A stretch of 64,000 nt of DNA, from NCBI GenBank assembly GCA_004369045.1, contig ML213514.1, positions 728,596 to 792,595 on the forward strand, written 5' to 3'. The stretch comes from Heliocybe sulcata. Lineage: Eukaryota; Basidiomycota; Agaricomycetes; Gloeophyllales; Gloeophyllaceae. The notes beneath the pieces were generated by a model that saw only the letters and a list, made by a program, of their open reading frames with translations, searched no databases and was not told the origin of the DNA. Of this stretch, positions 1 through 10,544 are shown piece by piece. Both the position numbers and the translations under genes were made by a program. Position 1 is the first letter of the stretch, and the number at the start of each line of letters is the position of its first letter.

Positions 1-251
1 GACATGAGGGGGTTGACGAAGCATAGCCAACTATAAGTCATACCTGGTCGGTTCCATCGTCCCTCTCCAACACCAGAACCCGATGCCCTATTCGCCGTAG
101 TGCGAACGCACACGCTAGCCCTGCGATACCTCCTCCGACTATGACGAACTCAATCGTCAAGCTTGGCACGGCTGGAATAGACGCCGTCTGCTTCCTCCCG
201 TCAGTGTAGGGCTCTGATACAATACACGGTCTTGCTTACTTTTCCTGTCAT
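1..251 (-). CDS. FAD-dependent monooxygenase, 5' part only
   Basis: The first two exons of a flavin monooxygenase read leftward off the window edge. The start codon is at 251-249; exon 1 (251-240) encodes MTGK, and an intron with a GTAAGC donor ends in CAG at 188. Exon 2 (187-44) encodes a Rossmann FAD-binding start: hydrophobic strand, GGGIAG glycine motif, helix, then an acidic VLERDD end that would bind the ADP ribose. A GTATGA donor follows at 43. This is the usual N-terminus of the salicylate hydroxylase/zeaxanthin epoxidase-like family (FAD_binding_3), which hydroxylates aromatic or other small substrates with NAD(P)H and O2. No signal peptide or membrane anchor is visible. Substrate cannot be inferred because the catalytic and substrate domains lie outside. 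The fold is confident; the tiny first exon is inferred from splice signals. Confidence 0.75.
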
Positions 252-589
252 GTCCACAGGCAAGCAGGATCAAAATGACACAGGAGAGTGTAGCACTTAG
301 GAGATAGATCGATCCGGTACCGGTGACTTAGGTCTCCATAAAATATGGTCACCCCTTGCCAATTGCTGCCGCCAGATCACATTGCTCACGCGGTAGGAGA
401 TGGAAATATGATCCAGAAGAAAATGACCGCTATCACTCCCCTCGCTTGGAGATATACGACGATCAGAAGCCCACAATGACTGGCTTTGACGGGTTTCACG
501 TGGCGTCCCATCAATGCCAATTAGCGGAATCTAGAATGCGTGCTCTTGCCGAGATTCCCTCGACGTCTGCCATCAGGGAAATAGGCTTA
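252..589. other. Upstream region of the FAD monooxygenase, no gene seen
   Basis: This stretch lies upstream of the leftward monooxygenase and must hold its promoter. An open frame starting at 356 runs into the left inverted repeat of the element beginning near 590, lacks a recognisable domain and is probably not a gene. Confidence 0.4.
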
Positions 590-1414
590 CAAGCTCTCAC
601 ACAGCGGGAGTTGCACCATTTCGGACGTTACGATATGTTAGTCGAAATGGAAATTAAATCTATTTAATTTTGTAATTGGTTCCGTAACCTGCAAAACCTA
701 TTGATTTCGAAATCCTTCATAGCTCCCTACATAGATTATCTATTGTAATTCCTTTGGCAAGATTGTATAGAAGAGATAAAAATGCCATGCATAATGCCAA
801 TAATATATTTTCCTCTGCAATCAATTTAGGACATGACAAAATTTGGGATTTTGGAAGTTCCCTAAATGTTACTCAATAGATCTTTTTACGTGGACAATAA
901 TTCAATAAATACTAAAAGATACATAATATCAGCTGCAAATACTGCCCGAAACGGTTATAAAAATTATATATTCCGCAACCTTGCGAAAGGTATTGGCCCA
1001 GCCGGGAAATACCTTTAGACGTTCGGCTATAGCTTTACTTCCGGTATTAGCTTTCACATCAGTGCAAATATATTTCTATATTTTAGTTTTATCTTCCTTT
1101 TTTGATGTTGTAAAATATGATCTTTTTTACCGCATATTCTCGTTCCCTCAATGTTAGATTCGGCAATCCTCCCCCAGCATGAGCCCAATGTGATATTTTG
1201 CAAGACATATTGATATCGTCAAAATATTGCATATTGAATGTCACTACAATGTTGTATCTAATAAAATAAATTGCTATACATCTGCATCATCTTGTCAGTA
1301 ATTATATCGGCTGCCGTCAAAAGCTAATCCTATATATTTACCAGGTGTAATCTATTTCGACCAACATATTGCAACACTCAAAATGGTGCAACTCCCGCTG
1401 TGTCAGAAGCCTTG
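590..1414. mobile_element. AT-rich element with about 65-bp terminal inverted repeats, probably a non-autonomous DNA transposon
   Basis: The sequence at 590-660 reappears inverted at about 1348-1414. Both arms share ACAGCGGGAGTTGCACCATT and then diverge slightly through GATATGTTAGTCGAAAT versus AATATGTTGGTCGAAAT. The outer ends read CAAGCTCT and CAAGGCTTCT, resembling the CAAGG start common in hAT elements, but I see no clear 8-bp target duplication. The 690-bp interior is strongly AT-rich with stops in all frames and no transposase, in contrast with the GC-rich host genes. The arms are no longer identical, so the copy is not recent. A large palindromic relic of other origin is possible, but length and symmetry favour a MITE-like or internally deleted transposon. 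Confidence 0.7.
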
Positions 1415-1944
1415 CTAGGATGACCATCTGCGCCGCCGGCGAAACTGGACAGCTCTCCTCGTCTGCTTATAGACCTCTCTCTGGTAAGGGGAATATATCC
1501 CAGCACCAGTGCACGGCGGTCAGGCCTTGGGTCACAGCCTGAACCGGAAGCATCTCGATGGAGAGGATCTAAATCCATTACAATGTGCATGCCTCGCTTA
1601 GGCAAAGCAGCCGGTGGCACTGGCATGTCAATGAGAGCCTATTATTTTAGAGCGCAAGAGCTCGACCCGGCTGTTTACTTGCCGCTATCTCCCGCCCATG
1701 GCATGGGCTTAGTTGGCTCCTAGCTAGTATCCACGCCTTCTTCAGTCAGGATGCAATTGTGAGGTCTGCATCATATCGCGCGATATCTTCTGAGGAGTCT
1801 TGTTCCACATGGATTGGGAGGCCATTCGAATGCTTTCCTTGTACGGCGGCTAGTGGACGAGAAATACAAATATACTTGAGCTTAGGCAGCAGCTGTGCTC
1901 AGCTGCAGACAATCAAGGGCTCGATACCCGGTAGCTTAATATGA
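1415..1944. other. No gene recognised
   Basis: Only short open frames without recognisable domains occur here. A 61-codon frame at 1759-1944 has no start context, splice pattern or motif that would support it. Confidence 0.35.
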
Positions 1945-2365
1945 CACTCGTGGACACGCACTCACTCGCATTTTCGCCTCTGTGTTCCTGAGCCTGACGC
2001 ACCGCTAACCGAACGCTGGATGCTGCCATCGGTTCTGGATAGCTGGATAGAGGGTGAGAAGATACCATATCACCTCTGCCAAGGAACGAGGTTAATGTGC
2101 AGGAAGTTCAGGGTAAGTGGGCCAATCTGAGCTCAGTGCACATATATGCTTGATCACTGATACACTTGCTTAGCGGCTTCCGGTGCAATCTTGGGTGACC
2201 CTGAATATCGAGAAGCTCAAGTTGGATCTCATCAAGAAGGCTCGGGACGGATCAAATCTGCATCCCTCGGTGGAAATTCCTTCGAGGGCCAGTAAATGGG
2301 CACTAAGACGTCTACAGGGCCCTACCGCGAGAGAGCACCTGCTCGTCCTGGTTCGCAAAGAGTGA
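1945..2365 (+). CDS. Unrecognised two-exon reading frame, possibly a gene fragment
   Basis: An open frame from 1945 to 2112 ends at a good donor (AGG then GTAAGTGG). A 62-nt intron ends in GCTTAG, and the frame continues from 2175 to a stop at 2365. The joined peptide includes LTERWMLPSVLDSWIEGEKI and the lysine-rich NIEKLKLDLIKKARDG, closing with LLVLVRKE. I do not recognise a family. No ATG lies at the 5' end and the preceding codon is a stop, so a first exon is missing or this is the tail of a decayed gene. The preserved splice pair and absence of stops over 350 nt are the only support. Confidence 0.25.
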
Positions 2366-3593
2366 ATGATCGGGCGACCAGATCATCCGAGTGGGTCTGG
2401 GTCATCCCGCCAGCCTGGGGCGACAGTGGTCCACACCAGCACTTATGAAGAACGACCGCTTTGGCTCTCGGACCCTCATCTGTACGGACCATGCAACTTG
2501 CATGACCGTCGACCGTGCCGGCTTTTAAATGATAACAGCGGTGAGGACAAAGTTGCTAAAGCTGAGCTTTTCAAGCTAAAACGTCCTCAAAGCTGGACTC
2601 CCTGGCAAGGATCACTGGCACCTCTCGGGTCGTAATTCCCAGTAGGCTTCGGGACGGATGACTGAGACGTTCTTCTGGTTGCACGCATTTACGAAGCCAT
2701 ATGACGCCCCACGGTATATTCGATCGTGATGGCATGTTACCTACTTAAAGGCCAGCCTCCGGATAGCCTGTACATGTCTCAAATGGAGACTTTCTTCCGC
2801 AGTGCCGCGAACCTTTCAGCAGGCTGGCTACTCCAGCACGTCGCAGATCTCCAGTTGCCGATGTCGCTCTACGGATGTCTCCTTGCTCAAACCAAATCGG
2901 ACATTTTGGTTCACATCTGATGTCTAAACCTCGAGGGAGAGGTCCCGCGAGCTTGCATTTTACGGCGGACTCCCGTACGGATCTGAGCGTTACCCCCTGA
3001 AGATCCTGTGGACTCAGGTAGGGATCGCAGCTGCTCGGGTACCTCCACCACACGTGCTGGCACTTGTAGTCCTCGGACACGCTGCTGATTCAAAGCCAAG
3101 ATGTCTTGTCACTCCTGACATTTATTTGACGTCTCCAAGTGGAACATCGATGGTATGGTTATCAACGCAGCTGTCGCTTGCCTAAGTGCATCGAGGGCGA
3201 TGTCTCTGCTTGGGCCATTACGCTGGTGTCGATCATTAAGGCCTCTGGGAAATTTCTACGGTTTGCTCCACTAGTGCACTATGTGCTCACCTTCCCTTAG
3301 GCTTAGGTTGAAAAAAAAGTGCCGGCCGAAGATGAAGAAGGCAGAGAGACAACAATGATTTCACCCTTTCTCATACTCGGTATGAAGTGTATGTATTCTC
3401 CTGAAGTCTGGCCAACGGCAATCTAAGACTGCGGCAGACTGATGCATTACCAACGCCGCTAGCTATATATGCTGTCTGTGGCTTCATGGTGAAGTACTTG
3501 CACAGAAGCCACACTATACCCGCCACGTGAGTGCTTACTTCCACTCAGTTTCCGATCACAAAGCAGAAAGTCTTGGGAGAAAACGAAGGACAA
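2366..3593. other. Gene-poor stretch upstream of the AONS gene
   Basis: Open frames of 60-110 codons occur on both strands between 2366 and 3100 but overlap one another, have no recognisable domain and no coherent splice chain. From about 3300 the sequence is presumably the promoter of the downstream AONS gene; a TATATATG run lies near 3464. I see no inverted repeat or transposon here. Confidence 0.35.
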
Positions 3594-3665
3594 TGGATCC
3601 CTCACAGTTCAATTATCGAAGAGCATCCCTGGAACTTGAAATACGATGCCATCCTCCCTGACCGA
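3594..3665 (+). promoter_or_regulatory. Upstream ORF overlapping the AONS start
   Basis: An ATG in strong context (ACAATGG) at 3594 opens a 23-codon frame that stops at 3663-3665. It is in a different frame from the AONS ATG at 3646 and overlaps it by 20 nt. If the transcript starts upstream of 3594, scanning ribosomes would meet this ATG first and translation of AONS would need leaky scanning. If the transcript starts between 3597 and 3645 the element is irrelevant. Confidence 0.4.
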
Positions 3666-4982
3666 GCACCTTGAGCGAGCCCTCGCTTCCCGCGAAGCCC
3701 GCCTTATCCGCCGTACCCTCCCAGGCCCCCAAGCCCACCTTCTCGACTTCTCCTCGAACGACTACCTGTCCCTATCCACCAACCCACACCTGCGGGGCCA
3801 CTTCCTTCGCAAACTACGCGACGCCCCGCAAATCCTAGGGTCGGGAGGCTCGCGGCTGCTCGTGAACGGCCAGGCGCACGCCGAGCTTGAATCCCGGCTC
3901 GCACAATTCTTTGGTGCACCTTCAGCCCTGCTATTCAACTCCGGGTACGATGCGAATGTGGGACTATTCCAAACGATTCCGCAGCCTGGCGATATAGTCG
4001 TGACGGACGAGTACATCCACGCCTCGGTGCACGACGGGATCTGTGCGTCGCGCATAGGGAGGGGCCGGCAGCGTACGTTCGCTCACAACGACCTTGTATC
4101 CTTGAAGCATCTCCTCGGACAATTGATTACCGATGACGATGCGCTGAGAAACGGGAAGAGAAATGTGTTCGTGGCGGTGGAGAGCTTGTACAGCATGGAC
4201 GGCACGTTCGCTCCCCTGCCTGAGATCGTGAAAATGCTGGAGAGCATATTCCCCGCAGGGAACGCGTATCTCATCGTGGATGAAGCGCATGCGACGGGTA
4301 TCTATGGGCCGCAAGGAAGAGGTCTGGTCGCTCACTATGGACTGGAGGATAGGGTCCTTGCCCGGTTACACACCTTTGGAAAAGCTCTATCTGCAACAGG
4401 CGGCGAGTAATTTGTAGCTCCTCCCCAGACTCACAGACTAACTCTGCTCTGCCAGCCGTGATCCTTTCAACCCCTCTCATCCGGGACTACCTAATAAACT
4501 ACGCCCGAAGCCTCATATACACAACGTCCCTAAGCTACGCCAACATAATCGCTATCGATTGTTCATTCGACTTCCTCCAAAACGGTGTCGCCGACAGGTT
4601 ATCTAACCACCTCTCTTCTCTCATTACGCGCTTCCTCTCCCTCTTACACCCACGTCTCTCGGATATTCCGGGGCACGTCCTCTCCCTCCCCAGCCACCTC
4701 GTACCACCTCGGCCCTCATTACAGTCGCCCATCATACCGCTCCTCACATCCAAACCCCGGCCGCTCTCGGAACACCTGTACGAGCGAGGGATCAATGCCA
4801 GGCCGATTACCTGGCCAACTGTACCAAAGGGCAAGGACCGCGTGCGCGTTTGTTTGCATGCGGGCATGCGGAGAGGGGAGGTAGAGAGGCTGGTGGCGGC
4901 AATCTTGGCGTGGGCGGAGGCGGAGGCTGGGAGAATTCGAGAGTGCCAGGGAAATGGAATGCAGGTGCAAGCTAAGTTATAA
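3646..4982 (+). CDS. bioF: 8-amino-7-oxononanoate synthase (KAPA synthase), peroxisomal
   Basis: This PLP enzyme of the alpha-oxoamine synthase family condenses pimeloyl-CoA with alanine in biotin synthesis. Exons are 3646-4402 and 4456-4982, giving 427 residues, normal for the family. Visible signatures are LDFSSNDYLSL near residue 32, GSGGSRLLVNG near 66, DEAHATGIYG (Asp212, His215) for cofactor binding, and HTFGKALSATG with Lys246 as the probable Schiff-base lysine. The protein ends in AKL, a peroxisomal PTS1 tripeptide; fungal BioF proteins are known to be peroxisomal. The intron joins SATG to AVILST only if a GC donor (GCGAGT) is used, because the nearby GT donor breaks the frame. The start was chosen because SLTEHLERAL follows at once, as in homologues. 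A related alpha-oxoamine synthase is possible, but the PTS1 favours BioF. Confidence 0.88.
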
Positions 4983-5192
4983 ATGAACAGCTTATGTTGG
5001 CTCTTGGGTTCGACGTTCCGACTCGCGAGCGGTCTCTAGAGCGGTGCCATTCTTGATCTTGCAAGGCCTTGCCCGCGCCCAAATGCTGTCAAACGTATCG
5101 CAATGATGGAGACGTCGTGCAGGTGCAGACGAGATTATCTTCGGTACTTGATTTCCGCTCTGGACTTGGTCACTGTTCGGCGGGAAGCTCTT

Positions 5193-5894
5193 TCAATCTT
5201 GCAGAGCCTCGATTTCTTTCGTGCTCGCGTCCAGGAAGCTGCCGTACGTGTCCTGATACCCCGCTACAGAAAGGGCGCCAGGCTAAGCGACGAGCGGTGA
5301 GCGATGTTCAGTTACTCACCTGGTGTTTTTGCGAGCGCTCTATACCGCGCAACAACAATGTGGTTGTGCTGAATTGCAGCGAACTGCGCGTGTTTAATCG
5401 TGCCTAGAGGCTTTCCATGATCAACACGACTGGCTGAGTGTCGTCGCGAGACGTACCTGATACTTGGACGACGTTGGGGATGAACCTGCGGCCTTCGATT
5501 GTGGACAATAGAGTCACCGCTCCCCATGCGATCTTGTGCTGGTCGCGCCCGACCCGGATGATGCAGATGTTGGTCGTGGGCGAGAAGTATTTGACTGTAG
5601 ACACGGAAGTCCTCAGTTGGGATGAGCTGGGATCAGATACAGAGAGCGTGCGTACCCGTCAGAGAGTATCCTACGGCACCCCAGCCTGTGTCCCCGAAGT
5701 TGTGCAGTACGCTCTGTTTCATGGCGGCGTATATGTCTTTGCTTGTGATGTTCGACTCGGATGTACGTCTGATTGATGGAAGGGCATCGTCTTGCGGGCA
5801 TGGGATGAATTCGACTAGAAGCCAGCGATTCTGTGTGGTATTAACACTGAGAAGGATACTATGTGGACCGCAGACTTGCCTTGAACCGGACCAT
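5193..5894 (-). CDS. POP5: RNase P/MRP protein subunit POP5
   Basis: POP5 is a small protein of nuclear RNase P and RNase MRP, which process the 5' ends of tRNA precursors and pre-rRNA. Five exons (5894-5880, 5830-5656, 5594-5457, 5403-5320, 5263-5193) give 160 residues, matching the family size of about 160. The start MVRFKNRWLLVEF is typical. Further hallmarks are DIYAAMKQSVLHNFGDTGWG, KYFSPTTNICIIRVGRDQHK, then GTIKHAQFAAIQHN and ARYRAL, which make up the conserved RNP core. The first exon is only 15 nt, and its intron has a consensus GC donor (AAG then GCAAGT). The gene converges on the AONS gene (210 bp between stops) and diverges from the MINDY gene, whose ATG is 246 bp away. The whole frame is uninterrupted. 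Confidence 0.93.
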
Positions 5895-6140
5895 TATTGC
5901 TGCGAGTTTCGAGCGCACGCCGTGGTTCCTTGGGATAAACCCCAGGCTAGTGCTAGTTTGGTGGATCGCTGTACTCGTGCAAGTTGTTCGATTCGCCCTA
6001 AGACCGTTGGTGCATGGTGCAGCTGTGCAAGTACCGGCGATGGTGGTAAATGAGAAGAACCGCCTCCGCCATCAGCCACACTTTAAGTAATTACTGACGC
6101 TTGACTGGTACCGCTGTCCGCTCTTGCTATCTCCCTACTC
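5895..6140. promoter_or_regulatory. Divergent promoter region of POP5 and the MINDY gene
   Basis: Only 246 bp separate the two start codons, so both promoters must lie here, perhaps shared. I see no clear TATA box. The spacing is known from the sequence; shared regulation is an inference. Confidence 0.5.
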
Positions 6141-7730
6141 ATGGCGACAAATCCCTCTATCCGCTCGTCGCAAGAAGATGTCTGGTACCTCAAAGAAATC
6201 GTATTTGGCTCAGCTCCATCACGCCGGCCTCGAAAGATAATCACTCAGAACTTCAACGGGTCAGTTCATATTAGCCCATAAAATGTCCAGCCTGAAGCCA
6301 GGTTAATCTCTATTTGGCCGTCATTCGTGTATCCTGACATCTTATGCATTCTGCGTTTGCAGACCGTGCTCGTTCATTGCGATATGTGAGTGCTCTTCAC
6401 TTATGAGGCCTGATGTGGCGGGCTCCTGATAGTCACTGGACGGTCCAGGCAATATCCTGCTGCTGCGAGACAAGATCGAGATACTACCACCAGACCGGAC
6501 GACTGTGTCGTACGAGATGCTGTCGCAGCTGGTGGCCGAGTACCTCCTGATGAACTGTCCAGACGTGGATATCTCCGCTGCGCTGTCTATCATGCCAAAG
6601 ACTACCAGTACGTCCCTCCCTTACCACCCCATCTCAGGTCTAATCATCTCTAGAGGGAATGGACCTGAACCCCGTGTTCACGGGCGCATCATCGTTCAGG
6701 CCAGCAGGTGACGGCTCAGGCGGCGAACTGAAGCTGTTCGAGCAGGCGGACATTAAGCTCGTGCACGGGTGGCTCGTTGATCCTGACAGTCCGGAGCACC
6801 CCGTCGTCTCTCGAGTCCAGGACTACGACAGCGCGGTGAACCTCATCGTGGAAGCCGACGTGGTTACTCAGGGCCGTCTTGTAGGCCCGGATGGATCACA
6901 GCTGCGAGTTTCCGGCGAGCAACATGAGCACGATTGGAGCGAAGAGCAGCGGCGGAAAGTCGAGGACGGTATGACTGATGTTTGTTTGCCATCGTTGTGA
7001 TGCTCAATGCCATATTACAGCGATTGTCATCCGCAGTTTCCTAGACTCCACTCAATCACAGCTAACGTACTATGGCCTCTTTCACCTGGCGTCCACCCTC
7101 CCACCCGACTCCCTCGTCGCGCTGTTCCGCAACTCTCACCTCTCCGTCCTCTACAAGTCCTCCTCGTCCCTCCCACCATCACCTTCCGCCACTCAACCAC
7201 CAGCCGAGTCTGCACAAGAACTATCACAAGTGCACTCTGCACAGGAGGGACTCCCGGAATCATCGACCGACACGACCATCGCCGCCCACCTCGACCAGCC
7301 ATTCAAGTCTGATCCATCCCAGCACTCCTACCTCTACTCCCTCGTCACCGACTTCGCCTTCCTGCACGAACCGACTGTCGTCTGGGAGCGGCTTGAAGAC
7401 GTCGGAGGCGGGCTCTCTACCTTCGTCGACTCCTCCTTCCGCCCATCTGCCCCCGCCGGCGGTGACTTTGCTGGTCTCTCGCCCGAAGAAGCCGCCGATG
7501 CCCACCAGGATTACCCACCGGTGGACCTGGACGACCAAGCCCTTGCTCAAAGACTCCAGGCCGAGGAGGATGCGCACGCGCAGCAGATGCGTCGGAGACA
7601 ACAAGAGGAGCAGCGACATCATGCGGAGAGGGAGCAGCAGTTAAGGGAGATGCAGAAGAAGGCGGCGGCGGAGAGGGAGAGACATAGTGCGCCTGGGTTG
7701 AGGAAGAAGCCTTCCTGTATTATTATGTGA
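6141..7730 (+). CDS. MINDY-family deubiquitinase with MIU motif and C-terminal CaaX box
   Basis: MINDY enzymes are cysteine proteases that trim K48-linked polyubiquitin. Five exons (6141-6259, 6363-6385, 6449-6607, 6654-6968, 7021-7730) encode 441 residues. The catalytic block reads TQNFNGPCSFIAICNILLLR, with Gln36 and Cys42 spaced as in human MINDY-1 (Gln131, Cys137); His245 in FRNSHLSVLYK fits the catalytic histidine. LKLFEQADIKLVHGWLVDP and SRVQDYDSAVNLIVEAD are family signatures. After the catalytic domain, DDQALAQRLQAEEDAHAQQM matches a ubiquitin-binding MIU helix. The end, RKKPSCIIM, is a CaaX box after basic residues, suggesting prenylation and membrane attachment. The 23-nt second exon carries the active-site cysteine. 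The gene diverges from POP5 and converges on the next gene. All exons join in frame. Confidence 0.93.
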
Positions 7731-7970
7731 TTGTCCGGTTACTTTCTGGATATGGGGCCGTATGTATTTTATATTGCGCACTTATACATGTCTTATTGGG
7801 TTTCTCTGGAGCGTAGCAGGATATCATTTTGTCTCAGCGAGGGACGAGCGACATACATCGAGAGCGAAGGACATGGCAAGAAAGCGAAGAATATAGCATC
7901 GAACAACATAGCACAACACGCAACCCGAAAACACAGGGAAGAAAACACAAAGCAGGATATCCACCCTTTA

Positions 7971-9754
7971 TCAAACCTCCAGGCTCTCTTGCCCCTCCTC
8001 GCCCCATACCATAGCCCTCACCAACAAATCCATCTTCCTAGCCTCCAAAAGCCCCTTCAGGCGGCCCATCATCTCCGCTTTTGTCCCCGACGTAACAATC
8101 GCTTTATTATAGTTCGCGTGTTCTCCGAGGTTCCGCTTGAGCGCAGCGACAGAGAGACTGTCGCAAGCGCCAGGTTCCACAATAAGCGGCGGGCGGGGGT
8201 TGATCATGTACTTCGACGCCATATCTAACAACAAGCGTGGGTGACTATCAAGGTGGTACATGTAGTCCAGCACGCACCTTCAATATACTCCTCGCATGCG
8301 GCTGGAATCTCGATGTCCAGATGTCGGTCCTCTTGGTTGATTGTACGCGCGAACCGTCGGAGACCAGGCATACCGACTGATGTTCCGTAGAGCGAGAGAG
8401 AGCGGAGGTGTGTGAGCATCAGTAGCGCGGGTACGGCATCATCGTCGATTGCTGGGTTCGACCGGACGTGGATGTCGGTGAGCGTGCGCCTGAGGCTGAC
8501 GATGTGAAAGATACTGGGCTCACAAGGTTCAGCAAAAACTGATAGCATTTAGGGGTAAGGAAGAAAACGAACGCTTCATTTCCTATACCGGTGTTGTCGA
8601 GAAGGAGGACTGCGAGTAATGGGAGATGATGCAGGTAGGTGAGGTCGATATCCTGGAGCGACGTATCTCTGAGGTCCATGATAGCGAGCCTAGCGAAGCT
8701 GTTGGGTTTGAGAAAAACTGGCACATATGTCCGTCGTTCACAGGTGACCATGGAAAATAAGGAGAAGTGATTCACCCTGCAACAACTCACGTCCAGAGAG
8801 GTTCAGGCCCGCTGCATCTACAGCCGAGTCCGTCAGTTCTAGTTGCCAGATATTCGCAGCCCGCAGCAGGTCGAGTATGCGAGGATTGAAGAGCCCTGAT
8901 GATCCTCGAGTGTGCTATGAGCGTTTTAGCAGGCGTTCGTAAGGACAAACCATTGCTTCCGAGGAAGTCGGCGATTTTCTGTTGGGTGAGGTCCGGGATC
9001 GACAGAAGGCGTTCTTCGAGGCGGAGTCCAGGTAGCAGGCCATCGATCTCGTTCACTAGAGCATTCAAGTCGCCCGGAACCTCTTTGCCAATATCAGGAC
9101 CATACAGTTCATCTTCTCGCCCGTTTGCACGTATGAGTTAAGCACCGTAGCCAGCAGAGGACCTAGACTACCTTCGAGGCTCTGCAGTCTGACTGAGATG
9201 TCTACTAGCGTGTCGTCCTGCTCGCCCAGGGCATCTTCTTCCGAGGTTGCGTTCTTCGAAGGGAAAACCAATTGTTCCACCTTGTCGCTAACGTCGAATG
9301 AGCTTTGGTTGACTATTTGGAGAGACCTTTCGCGCTTTACTGGGCCTTGGAGGTCGCTAAACGAGTCTGATACCATCTGCCACTTCCGTTTCATAGACAT
9401 GCCGGGAGGTCCATGTCCGTCTTTGACAGAAGGATACTTGATGAGAGCAATGAGAGAACCATCGAGAAAGTCTTCGTGTTTCAGGGCTTCCGGAACATGG
9501 TGTAAGCTGCCCAGAGACGAGTCCTCGTCCTCGTCCTCATAGATATCAGTGCCAACTAGACCAAGGTGCAGAAGTCCTTCCTCTTCAGCAGACTTATATA
9601 GGAGACTGGCGAACGAGGGATTATCCAAATCTTCTTCTGAAAAGGCAAGACCGTCAAGCCTGGAGCGCAACGCATCTAAGTAAACCGCCGCTGGTAAATC
9701 CGGACAGTAGCAGGGATTCTCGTCATCTTCTAGAGGTTCGTTGAGCTTCACCAT
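7971..9754 (-). CDS. Leucine-rich-repeat (RNI-like) protein of unknown role
   Basis: Six exons (9754-9131, 9080-8951, 8895-8791, 8717-8573, 8513-8278, 8224-7971) join in frame to 497 residues. The first 210 residues are acidic and low in motifs, with a DEDEDSS run. Residues from about 255 contain irregular leucine-rich repeats: FNPRILDLLRAANIWQLELT, LARLAIMDLRDTSL-like, LHHLPLLAVLLLDNTGIGNE, and LLMLTHLRSLSLYGTSVGMP. The C-terminal 85 residues are helical and basic (MMGRLKGLLEARKMDLLVRA). No F-box is obvious, although such repeats often belong to F-box proteins, so substrate recognition or scaffolding is only a guess. No signal peptide is present. Its stop lies 240 bp from the MINDY stop in convergent arrangement. 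The repeats are clear; the function is unknown. Confidence 0.75.
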
Positions 9755-10500
9755 ATTTTAGCCAGGGGTAAGAGCGCAACCAGGAGCAGACACGAGCAGG
9801 AGCGAGTAAAGGACAAAAACAAGCTGTCCCCAAATCCTCGCATTTATCATTCTTTGTGGCTGTAAAATAACGCATCACAGCTTCACGTGCGTTGTGACTG
9901 TCGCGGTATGCCACAGTTTAATGGGACCGAATACCGACGCGAGACGAAAATTCTATGACCGGTGACCGGTAGCCGTACTAGTATTATCAGGAAATAAAGA
10001 ACCTGGCTTTTACAAGAGATTCGTATAGGTGTGTGCACACTATAAGGGTCGCTTGCAATAAGGAACGGGAGGTCACCCTGATTCCTGAAACCTCATGGAC
10101 TAGGTGCTGCCACTAGTGCAGGGTCTCCAGAGAGTCAATGGCATGGACTCCTGGGAGACATATGACTGATTCTGATTCTGATCAATGCATGTGGAAGAGC
10201 GGGCTGATACCGCGCTTGACGGACTTCAATGACCCCCGTTAATGTTATGCTCCTCTGTTGCTTCAGAAAGGTCTCCTGATCTGCTGCTTTCCGCCTAGTG
10301 GACGTAATCGGGAGCTTCCAAGACGAATGTCAGGTTTGACGCTGAGAACGAGCAATCTCACGTGAGGCTATGAAGTGAGCTTCAAGCTTCAATCACGGAA
10401 TTTGATCTCATCCGTTCTATAATTGCTTTAGATGGGTATATTGAATGACTGTAGTCCAAGCGAAGGAATGGAGTTCGTTTTCGTGACATCCTTGATGGCA
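9755..10500. other. Intergenic region between divergent genes
   Basis: This 0.75-kb stretch contains the 5' sides of the leucine-rich-repeat gene (leftward) and the PBP-fold gene (rightward). No open frame with a recognisable domain was found, and no repeat stands out. Confidence 0.4.
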
Positions 10501-10508
10501 TATAAAAG
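10501..10508 (+). promoter_or_regulatory. TATA box of the PBP-fold gene
   Basis: TATAAAAG lies 44 bp upstream of the ATG at 10545, in a plausible position for a fungal core promoter with a short 5' leader. Confidence 0.55.
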
Positions 10509-10544
10509 GAGTACCCTTCGCTTTTAAGGGGACAACACGTAGTA

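Noticed and set aside
356-667. 103-codon plus-strand open frame
   Set aside because: It runs into the left arm of the inverted-repeat element and its last third is arm sequence; no domain is present.
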